Source: Bacteroidota bacterium (GTDB lineage: Bacteria; Bacteroidota; Kryptoniia; Kryptoniales; JAKASW01). From it: DNA of 5,412 bases. The notes beneath the pieces are model-generated. The model ran no database searches, had not been told where the DNA came from, and saw only the letters and a program-made list of their open reading frames with translations. A program made the translations under genes and the position numbers. The stretch spans positions 1-5,412 of the forward strand of contig JAJYGB010000093.1 in assembly GCA_021785235.1 (NCBI GenBank), given 5' to 3'. This document shows positions 1-5,412 of this stretch, one piece after another. Within the stretch, counting starts at the first letter, position 1, and each line of letters begins with the position of its first letter.

Positions 1-957
1 ATTACCGGAGTATTTCAGGAGACGTATTAGCGAGCCGAACCTGGAGGGACTGATCGATACCTCGGCAAGCGCGGTGACGGCGAACGACCATCTCGAGTAT
101 CGTGGATCGAGGGTCCTTGCAAAGAATTCCTTTCGTTCGACAAGACGGTAAAGCCTCCGGAAGAGCCTCGAAAAAGTCGGTGAAAGATAAAACGTTCGCC
201 CGGTGTTGACGTTGAAGTAATAGAAATACATGAGCCAGCATACTTCCTCATCGTCGAGGCTCGAAGGGATGTACGATGCCGCCCTCACGGAGAGATCCGA
301 TTCGATTCGTGAGGCTATCTCTCCGAGATCCGGACCGGGATGATCCGTCGCGTGTCCGACATTTTTCATGTCCCTCGCCTGTGTTACGAGGATACCGTCG
401 AAATATCTGTACCCCGCGAATCGTCTCATCAGTTCAGGAACGACATCTTTGTTCTCGTGGTCTACAGTCACGGCCAGCGCGAACGTCAAACGCCTCGCTT
501 CGAATTTGGAGAAGAGGACCCGGCAGAATTTCTCGAGGTCATCCGGCGTGTTGCCCCGGCTGGAGTCGATGTGCAAGACGATTCTGTCAAGTCCCGACTG
601 AATCATGCTGTCGAGTAGTCCGTTCCCTTTGTCAGCGGCGAGTATGATCCCATTTGTAAGGACCTGGCAAATCAGACCTTTGTCCTTTACATACGAAATG
701 AGTTCGGAGAGTTGAGGATAGAGGGTCGGCTCACCGCCAAGAATTGAAACCGATTCGAGCTTTCGTTGACTCGCGGCGAAGTCGATCTCCGATTTTACAA
801 CCGAAATGGGCTTCACGTAGTCGCGATTCTCATTGTAGCAATAGAGGCAGCGCAGATTGCATGTCATCGAAGGTTCGATCGTGATATGCGGCTCGGAACC
901 GAGCGGAACTTTCGTCGGCCTTAGACCGTGATAATTGCCTAGCCTTGAAGCCTTCAT
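1..957 (-). CDS. Radical SAM domain protein, substrate unknown (C-terminus beyond left edge)
   Basis: An open frame of 319 codons runs from an ATG at 957 to the window edge with no stop, so the C-terminus is missing. The radical SAM cluster motif CNLRCLYC has Cys33, Cys37 and Cys40 (CX3CX2C), which bind the [4Fe-4S] cluster that cleaves S-adenosylmethionine. It is preceded by HITIEPSMT, the usual first strand. SILGGEPTLYP (residues 71-81) holds the GGEP motif that contacts SAM, and LTNGIIL (100-106) and DRIVLHID (124-131) fit later barrel strands. The part after about residue 235 is aromatic- and Arg-rich (WLMYFYYFNVNTGR at 241-254). The visible part has only Cys97, Cys145 and Cys240 besides the cluster, so no SPASM-type auxiliary cluster is evident. 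The start is chosen because it sits just before the conserved core; an in-frame TAG lies 45 bases upstream and the ribosome binding site is weak. A TTG at 966 is an alternative start. The superfamily is certain; the reaction is not assignable. It is transcribed away from the lipoprotein gene. Confidence 0.93.
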   Translation of the reverse strand, partial: MKASRLGNYHGLRPTKVPLGSEPHITIEPSMTCNLRCLYCYNENRDYVKPISVVKSEIDFAASQRKLESVSILGGEPTLYPQLSELISYVKDKGLICQVLTNGIILAADKGNGLLDSMIQSGLDRIVLHIDSSRGNTPDDLEKFCRVLFSKFEARRLTFALAVTVDHENKDVVPELMRRFAGYRYFDGILVTQARDMKNVGHATDHPGPDLGEIASRIESDLSVRAASYIPSSLDDEEVCWLMYFYYFNVNTGRTFYLSPTFSRLFRRLYRLVERKEFFARTLDPRYSRWSFAVTALAEVSISPSRFGSLIRLLKYSGN

Positions 958-1001
958 CTTATTCAAAAAGCCCTGTTTTTGAAGCGGAAAACTGTTGCAC
1001 T

Positions 1002-1031
1002 AATATAATGGAAATGCGGTAAAAGTGTCCT
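1002..1031 (-). promoter_or_regulatory. Possible sigma70-type promoter for the radical SAM gene
   Basis: On the minus strand, AGGACA (1026-1031, four of six matches to TTGACA) is separated by 18 bases from TATATT (1002-1007, five of six to TATAAT). Transcription would start near 995, giving a leader of roughly 38 bases before the ATG at 957. The match is moderate and the position is sensible. It is inferred from sequence only, and a lineage with a different sigma consensus would weaken it. Confidence 0.3.
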
Positions 1032-1207
1032 CGCTCTGCCCGACCGCGACGCGTTGAGCAGGCCAACCGCAAGCCCGTCGTTCGACTCCTCTTGATCCCG
1101 GAACCGTGATCCTGTACCCAGCCTTTCGGATGGGGTAAGTATCCGATTCAACTTTGTACAATCTGGTTCGTCAAAGGGTTTAGATAAAGGGAAACTACAG
1201 GAACAGG

Positions 1208-1214
1208 AAAGGAG
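1208..1214 (+). promoter_or_regulatory. Ribosome binding site of the lipoprotein gene
   Basis: AAAGGAG lies 8 bases before the ATG at 1223, a standard Shine-Dalgarno position. It fixes the start of the small lipoprotein gene and argues that this low-complexity frame is really translated. Confidence 0.75.
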
Positions 1215-1222
1215 CTACTGAA

Positions 1223-1624
1223 ATGAAACGTCTCGCTTTCGTTCTTACAGCCTTCCTAATTCAGTCTTGCTACACAGTGTTTTATACCACAAACGAATAT
1301 GCGGATTTTGTCGGCGTGAGCCCAAATCCTCCTGCGACAGAGCCGGTAATCATTGACCGTCCGCATGAGCCCTGCCCGCCATCTCCTGTAATTGTCACCG
1401 AGCCGGCATACATCACCCCGGCACAGTCAAATCCGCCCGAGGCATCAAGACCGCGCACTGAGGGGGCAACCAGGTCGACGATTGCAAACACGCCATCGAG
1501 CCAGGCCGTCGAGAGGGTTCGCACTCCCTCACCGCAGCCGGCCGCGCAAACCGCTGCTCAGCAAAGCCGCGAGCCGCAAAGGGACCGCGCTGACTCGGAG
1601 CAGCAGAGCCAGCCTACGAGGTAG
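1223..1624 (+). CDS. Small proline/glutamine-rich putative lipoprotein
   Basis: The 133-residue product starts MKRLAFVLTAFLIQSC: two basic residues, a short hydrophobic stretch, then Cys16. This resembles a lipoprotein signal peptide cut before Cys16 and lipid-modified there. The lipobox (I-Q-S-C) is imperfect, because Gln at -2 is unusual, so a secreted non-lipidated protein is possible. After an aromatic start (YTVFYTTNEYADF, 17-29) the chain becomes low complexity. Residues 33-76 are rich in Pro (PNPP, CPPSP, SNPPEA) and the tail from about 90 is rich in Gln, Ser, Arg and Ala, ending in a charged hydrophilic stretch. There is no recognisable domain, and it is probably an extended, disordered envelope-anchored protein. 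A good ribosome binding site precedes the ATG and a strong terminator follows about 80 bases after the stop, so it appears to be a single-gene transcript. The function is unknown. Confidence 0.75.
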   Translation: MKRLAFVLTAFLIQSCYTVFYTTNEYADFVGVSPNPPATEPVIIDRPHEPCPPSPVIVTEPAYITPAQSNPPEASRPRTEGATRSTIANTPSSQAVERVRTPSPQPAAQTAAQQSREPQRDRADSEQQSQPTR

Positions 1625-1650
1625 CGGCCGCAGTAGATAAGACTCGGACC

Positions 1651-1681
1651 TTCACAAGGATGGGAAGCTGACTCTTGTGGA
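1651..1681 (+). other. Weak hairpin downstream of the lipoprotein gene
   Basis: TTCACAAG (1651-1658) can pair with CTTGTGGA (1674-1681) with one G-T wobble, leaving a 15-base loop. No T-run follows, so it does not look like a terminator by itself. It might stabilise the 3' end of the lipoprotein mRNA or be chance. Confidence 0.25.
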
Positions 1682-1693
1682 GAACCGGGCTGT

Positions 1694-1739
1694 AAATAAA
1701 AAGAACCTCCGGATCGGTCTTCCGGAGGTTCCTATTTAA
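1694..1739. terminator. Bidirectional rho-independent terminator
   Basis: GAACCTCCGGA (1703-1713) and TCCGGAGGTTC (1721-1731) form a perfect 11-bp, GC-rich stem around a 7-base loop (1714-1720). The left flank AAATAAAAA (1694-1702) becomes a T-rich run, TTTTTATTT, on the minus strand. The right flank after the stem (CTATTTAA) is moderately T-rich on the plus strand. The structure can therefore end plus-strand transcripts from the lipoprotein gene and minus-strand transcripts from the methyltransferase/crt side. The minus-strand T-run is the better one, and the stem lies about 70 bases past the stop of the alcohol dehydrogenase remnant, which suggests it was originally that gene's terminator. 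Confidence 0.88.
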
Positions 1740-1801
1740 TGGGACCGAATGGATTTCTCACCCGGGGCTGAGCCCGTTGTCGGGAAATGAGCCGTTCGTC
1801 C

Positions 1802-1915
1802 TTACAGCGTGCTCAGGTCGATTACGAATCTGTATCTTACGTCACCCTTCAGCGTGCGCTCGTAAGCTTCATTGACTTTCTTTATATCAATGACCTCAAT
1901 ATCCTAAACGATTCC
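1802..1915 (-). pseudogene. C-terminal remnant of NAD(P)-dependent zinc alcohol dehydrogenase
   Basis: Read on the minus strand from 1915 to the TAA at 1802-1804, the frame gives GIV, a TAG stop (1904-1906), then [19 protein letters not shown] and [12 protein letters not shown]. This is the C-terminal signature of the YahK/cinnamyl-alcohol-dehydrogenase-like branch of zinc medium-chain dehydrogenases, whose members typically end in a pattern like GIV-x-DIE-x-I ... NEAYER-x-L-x-(G/S)-DV-(K/R)-YRFVID. The internal TAG sits where such proteins usually carry a small residue such as Ser or Ala; TCG to TAG would be a single change. Only about 37 of an expected ~350 codons remain. The zinc-binding and Rossmann regions are absent, and the intact methyltransferase gene starts its 3' end only about 130 bases upstream. 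No start or ribosome binding site serves the fragment. It is a decayed gene, or the stump left by a deletion or replacement. The family assignment rests on remembered motifs, not on a database search. Confidence 0.8.
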
Positions 1916-2044
1916 TCCTTGCGTGATTCCCTAAATCAATTTTACGTCCATCTCTCCAGGAAAGCAAATCTAACGGAAATGACGACCGGTGAGTTTCTAT
2001 AGATAAGACCGTCGATGAATGTTAAGAACCTTGATCGGAAGGCT
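1916..2044. other. Spacer between dehydrogenase remnant and methyltransferase; no intact gene
   Basis: No convincing gene is seen on either strand. In the same minus-strand frame as the remnant, a further TAG (1934-1936) is flanked by Leu-Ile upstream and Gly-Ile downstream. That could be a ruined LIGGI motif of the same dehydrogenase family, which would mean degraded homology continues here, but the match is too short to rely on. No repeats or insertion-sequence ends were recognised. Confidence 0.4.
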
Positions 2045-2806
2045 TCACTTCACCGCTACCACGAGCATTTCGAAATCTTCCGTGGTCAGACGATCGCCGC
2101 GGCTGAACTTACCGAGCGTCGCACCGAGAATGTCCACCGTATGGAAGCTCAGTGACTTCAGCATCCATGTTATTTCGGATGGGACATAGTACCTCTCGCT
2201 GCAAGCCAACTCTTTCTGGTTTCCGAGATCATCTACGATCTTCGTGGTGCTTTTGTCGCGAAAAGTCATAAGATCAAAACTCAAGCCTTCGTACGTCGCG
2301 TTGTCTTCTTTGGAATTTGAATCCATGAATTCCTTCACAGAATGAAAGAGAGGGAAGAGTCCGTTCAACGTCGTGAAGATCAGTTTTCCCCCGTTTCGCA
2401 GGGCCTTTGCCGCGCCGGCGAGAATCTTGAAATTCATCTCGTCGGTTTCCATTAAGGGGAAGGCTCCCTCGCACAGCATAATGACAAGATCGAACTCGTT
2501 CACAAACGGCAATTTCCTCGCGTCCTCTTTCCGAAAAGTCACATTGACCCTCTCGCCGGCGGCCTTCTCACGTGCACGCGCGAGCATCGAATCCGAAAGG
2601 TCGACGCCAGTCACCTGGTAGCCCCGCCGGGCGAGCTCGATGGAGTGTCGCCCGGTGCCGCAGCCCAGGTCGAGTATCTTCAGCCGCTTGTTGCGACCGA
2701 TTTCATCCTCGATGAAATCGCACTCGCCCGAAGTCCCTTGCGTGAAGGGTTCGGCGTCGTACTTCTTGCCGTAATTCTCGAATAAACTTTCATACCACTG
2801 CTTCAT
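2045..2806 (-). CDS. Class I SAM-dependent methyltransferase
   Basis: The 253-residue product has the Rossmann-type methyltransferase core. Motif I is KILDLGCGTGR (43-53), whose glycine loop binds SAM. The acidic end of strand 2 is GVDLS (67-71), the ED pair in FRKEDARKLPF (91-101) is placed to contact the adenine, and FDLVIMLCEGAF (105-116) forms strand 4. LRNGGKLIFTTLN (136-148) is the usual strand-5 region. The N-terminal WYESLFENYGKKYD resembles small-molecule methyltransferases of the UbiE/COG2226-like type, but the acceptor cannot be told. No membrane segment is visible, so it is probably cytoplasmic. The ATG at 2806 is preceded by AGGAG (2815-2819) with 8-base spacing. It lies 154 bases downstream of the photolyase on the same strand and may share the transcript or use the candidate promoter at 2893-2921. 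A carotenoid- or quinone-modifying role would be guesswork. Confidence 0.93.
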   Translation of the reverse strand: MKQWYESLFENYGKKYDAEPFTQGTSGECDFIEDEIGRNKRLKILDLGCGTGRHSIELARRGYQVTGVDLSDSMLARAREKAAGERVNVTFRKEDARKLPFVNEFDLVIMLCEGAFPLMETDEMNFKILAGAAKALRNGGKLIFTTLNGLFPLFHSVKEFMDSNSKEDNATYEGLSFDLMTFRDKSTTKIVDDLGNQKELACSERYYVPSEITWMLKSLSFHTVDILGATLGKFSRGDRLTTEDFEMLVVAVK

Positions 2807-2892
2807 TTTGTGTTCTCCTGGAAAGTCGGGTTGACTGATTAAGGGAATAAAGCGATGGTGCTTCGGAATGTGGGTAGGGAATATGACAGTTG

Positions 2893-2921
2893 AATTTAAT
2901 GCCGCTAACGAAGGATTTCAA
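2893..2921 (-). promoter_or_regulatory. Candidate sigma70-type promoter for the methyltransferase gene
   Basis: On the minus strand, TTGAAA (2916-2921, five of six to consensus) and TAAATT (2893-2898, four of six) are separated by exactly 17 bases. The start would fall near 2886, leaving a leader of about 80 bases before the ATG at 2806. No hairpin terminator was found after the photolyase stop, so read-through from the crt operon is equally possible. Confidence 0.4.
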
Positions 2922-2960
2922 TTAAGTCGACGGACACACGCCCCAGACTTAAGATCGAAT

Positions 2961-4409
2961 CTATTGGCTGACTTGTTTCACCGACATGTAGGCGCGTTTG
3001 AAGCCGGCAGCAGCGTCGCGGTGAACGACTATCGGTGAGGAGTAGTCCTTCCCGATTATGACGCCGAGTTCCTTCTGCAAAGCCGCGGTCATCCTGGAGG
3101 GTTCGTGAATGTATTTTGACGGAACCTGGTGCAGCTCGGGAACCCACTTCTTTATGTACGTCCCGTGGGGATCGAAGCGCCGCGATTGAAGTGCTGGATT
3201 GAATATTCTCAACGGCCTTGGATCCACACCGGTCGAGGCGGCCCACTGCCAACCGCCGACGTTCGAGGCTTTTTCTATATCGAGAAGTTTCGTCGAGAAA
3301 TACGCCTCGCCCAACTTCCAGTCAATGAGTAGGTCCTTCGTCAGGAACGAGGCAACAACCATCCTGATCCGGTTATGCATCCACCCGGTGGCGTTAAGCT
3401 GCCGCATGCCGGCGTCGACCAGGGGAAACCCGGTGCGTCCTTCTTTCCACGCGGCGAATTTTTCCGAGTCGAACGACCAATTGAACCTGTCGAACATCCG
3501 GCGGTAATTCCTCTCAGCGGTGAAAGGGAAGTAGTAGAGCACCGACGTGTAGAATTCCCTCCAAGTGAGTTCGTCCACGTATTTCGCTATCGATATTACT
3601 CCGTTCTCGTCCGCGTCAAGCCAGGCACTGCGGAGATCGGCGTACATCCTGACCGGAGAGATGCACCCAAACCTGAGATAAGGCGACATCATGCTCGTAC
3701 CATTTGCGGAAGGAACCTCTCGCAAGGTGTCATATTTATTCGCGCCATCACGCAAGAAGGAATTCCATCGGTTCCGCGCGGCCGTCTCGCCTCCGCGCAG
3801 TGCCGGATTGGTTATGAGCGTTTTCCTTCCGAGAGCGTCCGCACCGGGTATCGGATCGCTGGGGAGATGAGGTGTGCTAAACCGGGAAGGCGCCCCGGCC
3901 GGCTTTGGTTTGTCGAGCTTCCGCCACTTCGTCGCGTAAGGAGTGAAGACTGCGTAAGGTCCCCCTTCCGCGGTCCTTACGTCATCGGGGGGATGTATGA
4001 CGACATCGTCGAAGGCTTTCACCTCGATCCCGAGCGAGTGCAGTAAGTCCGTGGCTTTCCTGTCTCTGTCCAGCGCGGTCGGTTCGTAATCGCGGTTGAA
4101 GTAAACGGCCTCGGGATTCATTTCCCTGGCCAGCCTCGAAAGTATCTCATGAAGCCTTCCTCTTCTTACGATAAGTCTGCCTCCGAGTGTTTCGATGCTT
4201 TGTGCAAGGTCACGTAAGCATTCGGCCTGGAAGTCGAAGACCGATCCATCGCTTTGGATGTCCGCTATCAGCTCCGTATCCACGACGAAAAGCGGAATTA
4301 CGGGAGAACCGGACGACGATGCGTGGCAGAGTGCCGGGTTGTCATGAACTCTCAGGTCGCGCCGGAACCAGCAAATAACCGGGCGCTTTTCCGTATCGGG
4401 GAATGCCAT
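2961..4409 (-). CDS. phr: Deoxyribodipyrimidine photolyase (class I CPD photolyase)
   Basis: This FAD flavoprotein uses blue or near-UV light to split cyclobutane pyrimidine dimers in DNA. The 482 residues match the usual length of about 470-480. The N-terminal antenna (alpha/beta) domain opens with CWFRRDLRVHDNPAL (13-27) and runs to about 135. The FAD-binding helical domain covers roughly 205-475, with TSMMSPYLRFG (238-248), ELTWREFY (280-287), GFPLVDAGMRQL (327-338), TGWMHNRIRM (341-350) and GGWQWAASTG (385-394). The electron-transfer tryptophans expected from the E. coli enzyme are present as Trp321, Trp364 and Trp387, and Asn383 matches the Asn facing flavin N5, so the protein should be active. 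RIFNP (401-405) and the IKKWVPEL region fit class I photolyases better than Cry-DASH or (6-4) enzymes. The antenna cofactor cannot be told. The ATG at 4409 has GAGG 9 bases upstream and lies 18 bases after the crtZ stop, so the two are co-transcribed. Confidence 0.96.
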   Translation of the reverse strand: MAFPDTEKRPVICWFRRDLRVHDNPALCHASSSGSPVIPLFVVDTELIADIQSDGSVFDFQAECLRDLAQSIETLGGRLIVRRGRLHEILSRLAREMNPEAVYFNRDYEPTALDRDRKATDLLHSLGIEVKAFDDVVIHPPDDVRTAEGGPYAVFTPYATKWRKLDKPKPAGAPSRFSTPHLPSDPIPGADALGRKTLITNPALRGGETAARNRWNSFLRDGANKYDTLREVPSANGTSMMSPYLRFGCISPVRMYADLRSAWLDADENGVISIAKYVDELTWREFYTSVLYYFPFTAERNYRRMFDRFNWSFDSEKFAAWKEGRTGFPLVDAGMRQLNATGWMHNRIRMVVASFLTKDLLIDWKLGEAYFSTKLLDIEKASNVGGWQWAASTGVDPRPLRIFNPALQSRRFDPHGTYIKKWVPELHQVPSKYIHEPSRMTAALQKELGVIIGKDYSSPIVVHRDAAAGFKRAYMSVKQVSQ

Positions 4410-4427
4410 TCTAAAAATCCTCGCCGG

Positions 4428-4901
4428 TTAATCGGAACTTGCTTTTACCGGCGTGGTATGCCCGGAGAAATATCGGATCGGGACCATGAACAGGAACCCA
4501 TAGTTGCCGCGTCCGCGATGATGGTCAAGGTGCGCAGCTATGATCGAGTCGAGGTATTTGTTTCTGTATTTGCTCAGGCCATTCAGCCGCTGATGTACGA
4601 TAATGTCGTGGAACCAGAAATATGCAAGCCCGTAAAATGCTATTCCTAGCCCTGCGAAAAAGAGAAGATTGAAGTCGGCGGAAGCTCCGACGGCAATCAG
4701 AATAATACTCGGGAGCGCGAAGAGCAGCGCGAAAAGGTCATTTCTTTCGAACCTCTTGTGGTCGGGCATGTGATGATCCTTGTGAAGCACCCAAAGAAAT
4801 CCGTGCATGACGTACTTGTGTGTAAACCACGCGATGAATTCCATCAACAAGAAGAAAAACAGCGTCGCGGCTAACCTTGACAATATGGCTGTTAATGTCA
4901 C
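4428..4901 (-). CDS. crtZ: Beta-carotene hydroxylase, non-heme di-iron type
   Basis: CrtZ adds 3-hydroxyl groups to beta-ionone rings, converting beta-carotene via cryptoxanthin to zeaxanthin, in the membrane. The 157-residue protein shows all four histidine motifs of this fatty-acid-hydroxylase superfamily branch: HKYVMH (28-33, HX4H), HKDHH (40-44, HX2HH), HDIIVH (98-103, HX4H) and HLDHH (124-128, HX2HH). These ligate the di-iron centre. Hydrophobic segments at about 8-27, 56-73 and 78-96 are likely membrane helices, and the length is normal for bacterial CrtZ. The start is a GTG at 4901, chosen because AAGGAGG lies 7 bases upstream and because the next Met (residue 20) would cut off the first helix. 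It follows crtB by 33 bases and precedes the photolyase by 18. Hydroxylation of other ring types, or of ketocarotenoids, cannot be excluded from sequence. Confidence 0.95.
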   Translation of the reverse strand: MTLTAILSRLAATLFFFLLMEFIAWFTHKYVMHGFLWVLHKDHHMPDHKRFERNDLFALLFALPSIILIAVGASADFNLLFFAGLGIAFYGLAYFWFHDIIVHQRLNGLSKYRNKYLDSIIAAHLDHHRGRGNYGFLFMVPIRYFSGHTTPVKASSD

Positions 4902-4908
4902 TTTTGAT

Positions 4909-4915
4909 CCTCCTT
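4909..4915 (-). promoter_or_regulatory. Strong ribosome binding site deciding the GTG start of crtZ
   Basis: On the minus strand AAGGAGG, a near-perfect complement of the usual 16S rRNA 3' end, lies 7 bases before the GTG at 4901. It supports the non-ATG start and suggests that crtZ is efficiently translated within the operon. Confidence 0.8.
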
Positions 4916-4934
4916 CGCAGGCTTGGAGTGTTTC

Positions 4935-5412
4935 TCAGTACGCATCGATTTGCTTTGTCCTTCCCGCGAGCAGGCTGCTGTCGCCGGATTCACTTCTCTG
5001 CGGCAGGATGCCGAGGAATCGGTTCTTAGCCATTATGGAAATCTTTCTCGTGAGGCTGACGACCGGTCTTGAACTGAACACGTCGTAGTTCCTTTTCTCT
5101 ATTTCAGTGAGGATCGAAGCGTAAATCTCTGCCGCGGCGCTGATTGAGGAACGCCCCCTTCTCGATAAAAGTTTTATTCCTTTCTGGGCATCCTGGTAGT
5201 AGCCGCGGGCGCGTTCGCTTTCGAATTTCATCAGGGCGACAAACTTTTCCGACACAACGCCAGCCGCGATATCTTCGCGCGTGACGCCGAACCGTATCAA
5301 ATCCTCCTCTGGTAGAAAGACTTTCCGTCGCAACTGCCAGTCCTCGTTGATGTCGCGGAGTATGTTTGTCAGCTGCATGGCGATCCCGAGTGATTCCGCG
5401 TGCTGAAGCGCC
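4935..5412 (-). CDS. crtB: Phytoene synthase, C-terminal half (N-terminus beyond right edge)
   Basis: Phytoene synthase condenses two geranylgeranyl diphosphates into phytoene, the first committed step of C40 carotenoid synthesis. About 159 codons are visible, ending in TGA at 4935-4937. The frame enters at the right edge as ALQHAESLGIAMQLTNILRD, so the Met in this stretch (5376-5378) is internal, not a start. QLTNILRDINED carries the second Asp-rich motif (D-I-N-E-D, DXXXD), which binds the diphosphate through Mg2+; the KVFLPEEDLIRFG segment after it matches the (R)xYLPxEDLxxFG region of the family. The first Asp-rich motif lies outside the window. The C-terminal part (AEIYASILTEIEKRNYDVF) is the usual helix before a variable tail. 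Squalene or dehydrosqualene synthases share this fold, but the adjacent crtZ makes phytoene synthase the best call. It is the first visible gene of the operon and its promoter is not in view. Confidence 0.92.
   Translation of the reverse strand, partial: ALQHAESLGIAMQLTNILRDINEDWQLRRKVFLPEEDLIRFGVTREDIAAGVVSEKFVALMKFESERARGYYQDAQKGIKLLSRRGRSSISAAAEIYASILTEIEKRNYDVFSSRPVVSLTRKISIMAKNRFLGILPQRSESGDSSLLAGRTKQIDAY

Noticed and set aside
2..251. Two minus-strand frames of 79 and 74 codons at the left edge
   Set aside because: They lie in the two other frames of the radical SAM gene, whose own frame is open without interruption from 957 to 1.
1040..1140. Possible tRNA-like sequence (a GTTCGAC stretch near 1078) in the divergent intergenic region
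   Set aside because: The bases around the T-loop-like stretch do not pair into a T-arm, and no acceptor or anticodon stem could be built on either strand.
963..1151. 62-codon minus-strand frame upstream of the radical SAM gene
   Set aside because: It needs a TTG start with no Shine-Dalgarno site, has no recognisable motif, and covers the divergent promoter region. Treated as chance.
1763..1776. Short GC-rich hairpin just right of the terminator
   Set aside because: The stem is only 4 bp with no T-run on either side. Such short GC palindromes are expected by chance.
1787..2002. 71-codon plus-strand open frame between the terminator and the methyltransferase
   Set aside because: It lies antisense to the dehydrogenase remnant, has no ribosome binding site, and its predicted protein resembles nothing I recognise. 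The minus-strand reading explains the sequence much better.
3375..4046. 223-codon plus-strand open frame inside the photolyase gene
   Set aside because: It is the antisense shadow of a well-conserved photolyase coding sequence, with no ribosome binding site and an Arg/Pro-rich composition typical of shadow frames.
4254..4649. 131-codon plus-strand open frame spanning the photolyase/crtZ junction
   Set aside because: It is antisense to two well-supported genes and their intergenic gap and has no recognisable domain.

Overview
This 5.4-kb window reads as chromosomal DNA from a Gram-negative-type bacterium of moderate G+C (about half by eye). Coding is dense and most genes have good Shine-Dalgarno sites. 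One small gene encodes a lipoprotein with a short signal peptide and a proline/glutamine-rich tail. A pigmented member of the Bacteroidota/Ignavibacteria/Chlorobi side of the tree would fit, but that is only an impression; no rRNA or other phylogenetic marker is present.

Layout, left to right. (1) Positions 1-957, minus strand: a radical SAM protein with an intact CX3CX2C cluster motif and a GGEP motif, cut by the left edge. (2) 958-1222: a divergent intergenic region with a possible minus-strand promoter and a clear ribosome binding site for the next gene. (3) 1223-1624, plus strand: a small proline-rich putative lipoprotein. (4) 1625-2044: 420 bases with no intact gene, holding a weak hairpin, a near-perfect bidirectional terminator and, on the minus strand, the C-terminal remnant of an NAD(P)-dependent zinc alcohol dehydrogenase with an internal stop codon. 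(5) 2045-2806, minus: a class I SAM-dependent methyltransferase. (6) 2961-4409, minus: a class I DNA photolyase. (7) 4428-4901, minus: a beta-carotene hydroxylase (CrtZ). (8) 4935-5412, minus: the C-terminal half of a phytoene synthase (CrtB), cut by the right edge.

The right-hand genes are transcribed in the order crtB, crtZ, photolyase, with gaps of 33 and 18 bases, so they look like one operon for light protection. CrtB commits carbon to C40 carotenoids, CrtZ hydroxylates the end rings to make xanthophylls, and the photolyase repairs UV lesions using visible light. The methyltransferase lies 154 bases downstream on the same strand and may be read through or driven by a candidate promoter of its own. 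The cyclase and desaturase needed to make the CrtZ substrate are not in the window and would be expected further right.

I see no convincing new biological system here. The points most worth a second look are the alcohol dehydrogenase remnant beside the methyltransferase, which marks a decayed or rearranged locus, and the radical SAM enzyme of unassigned substrate.
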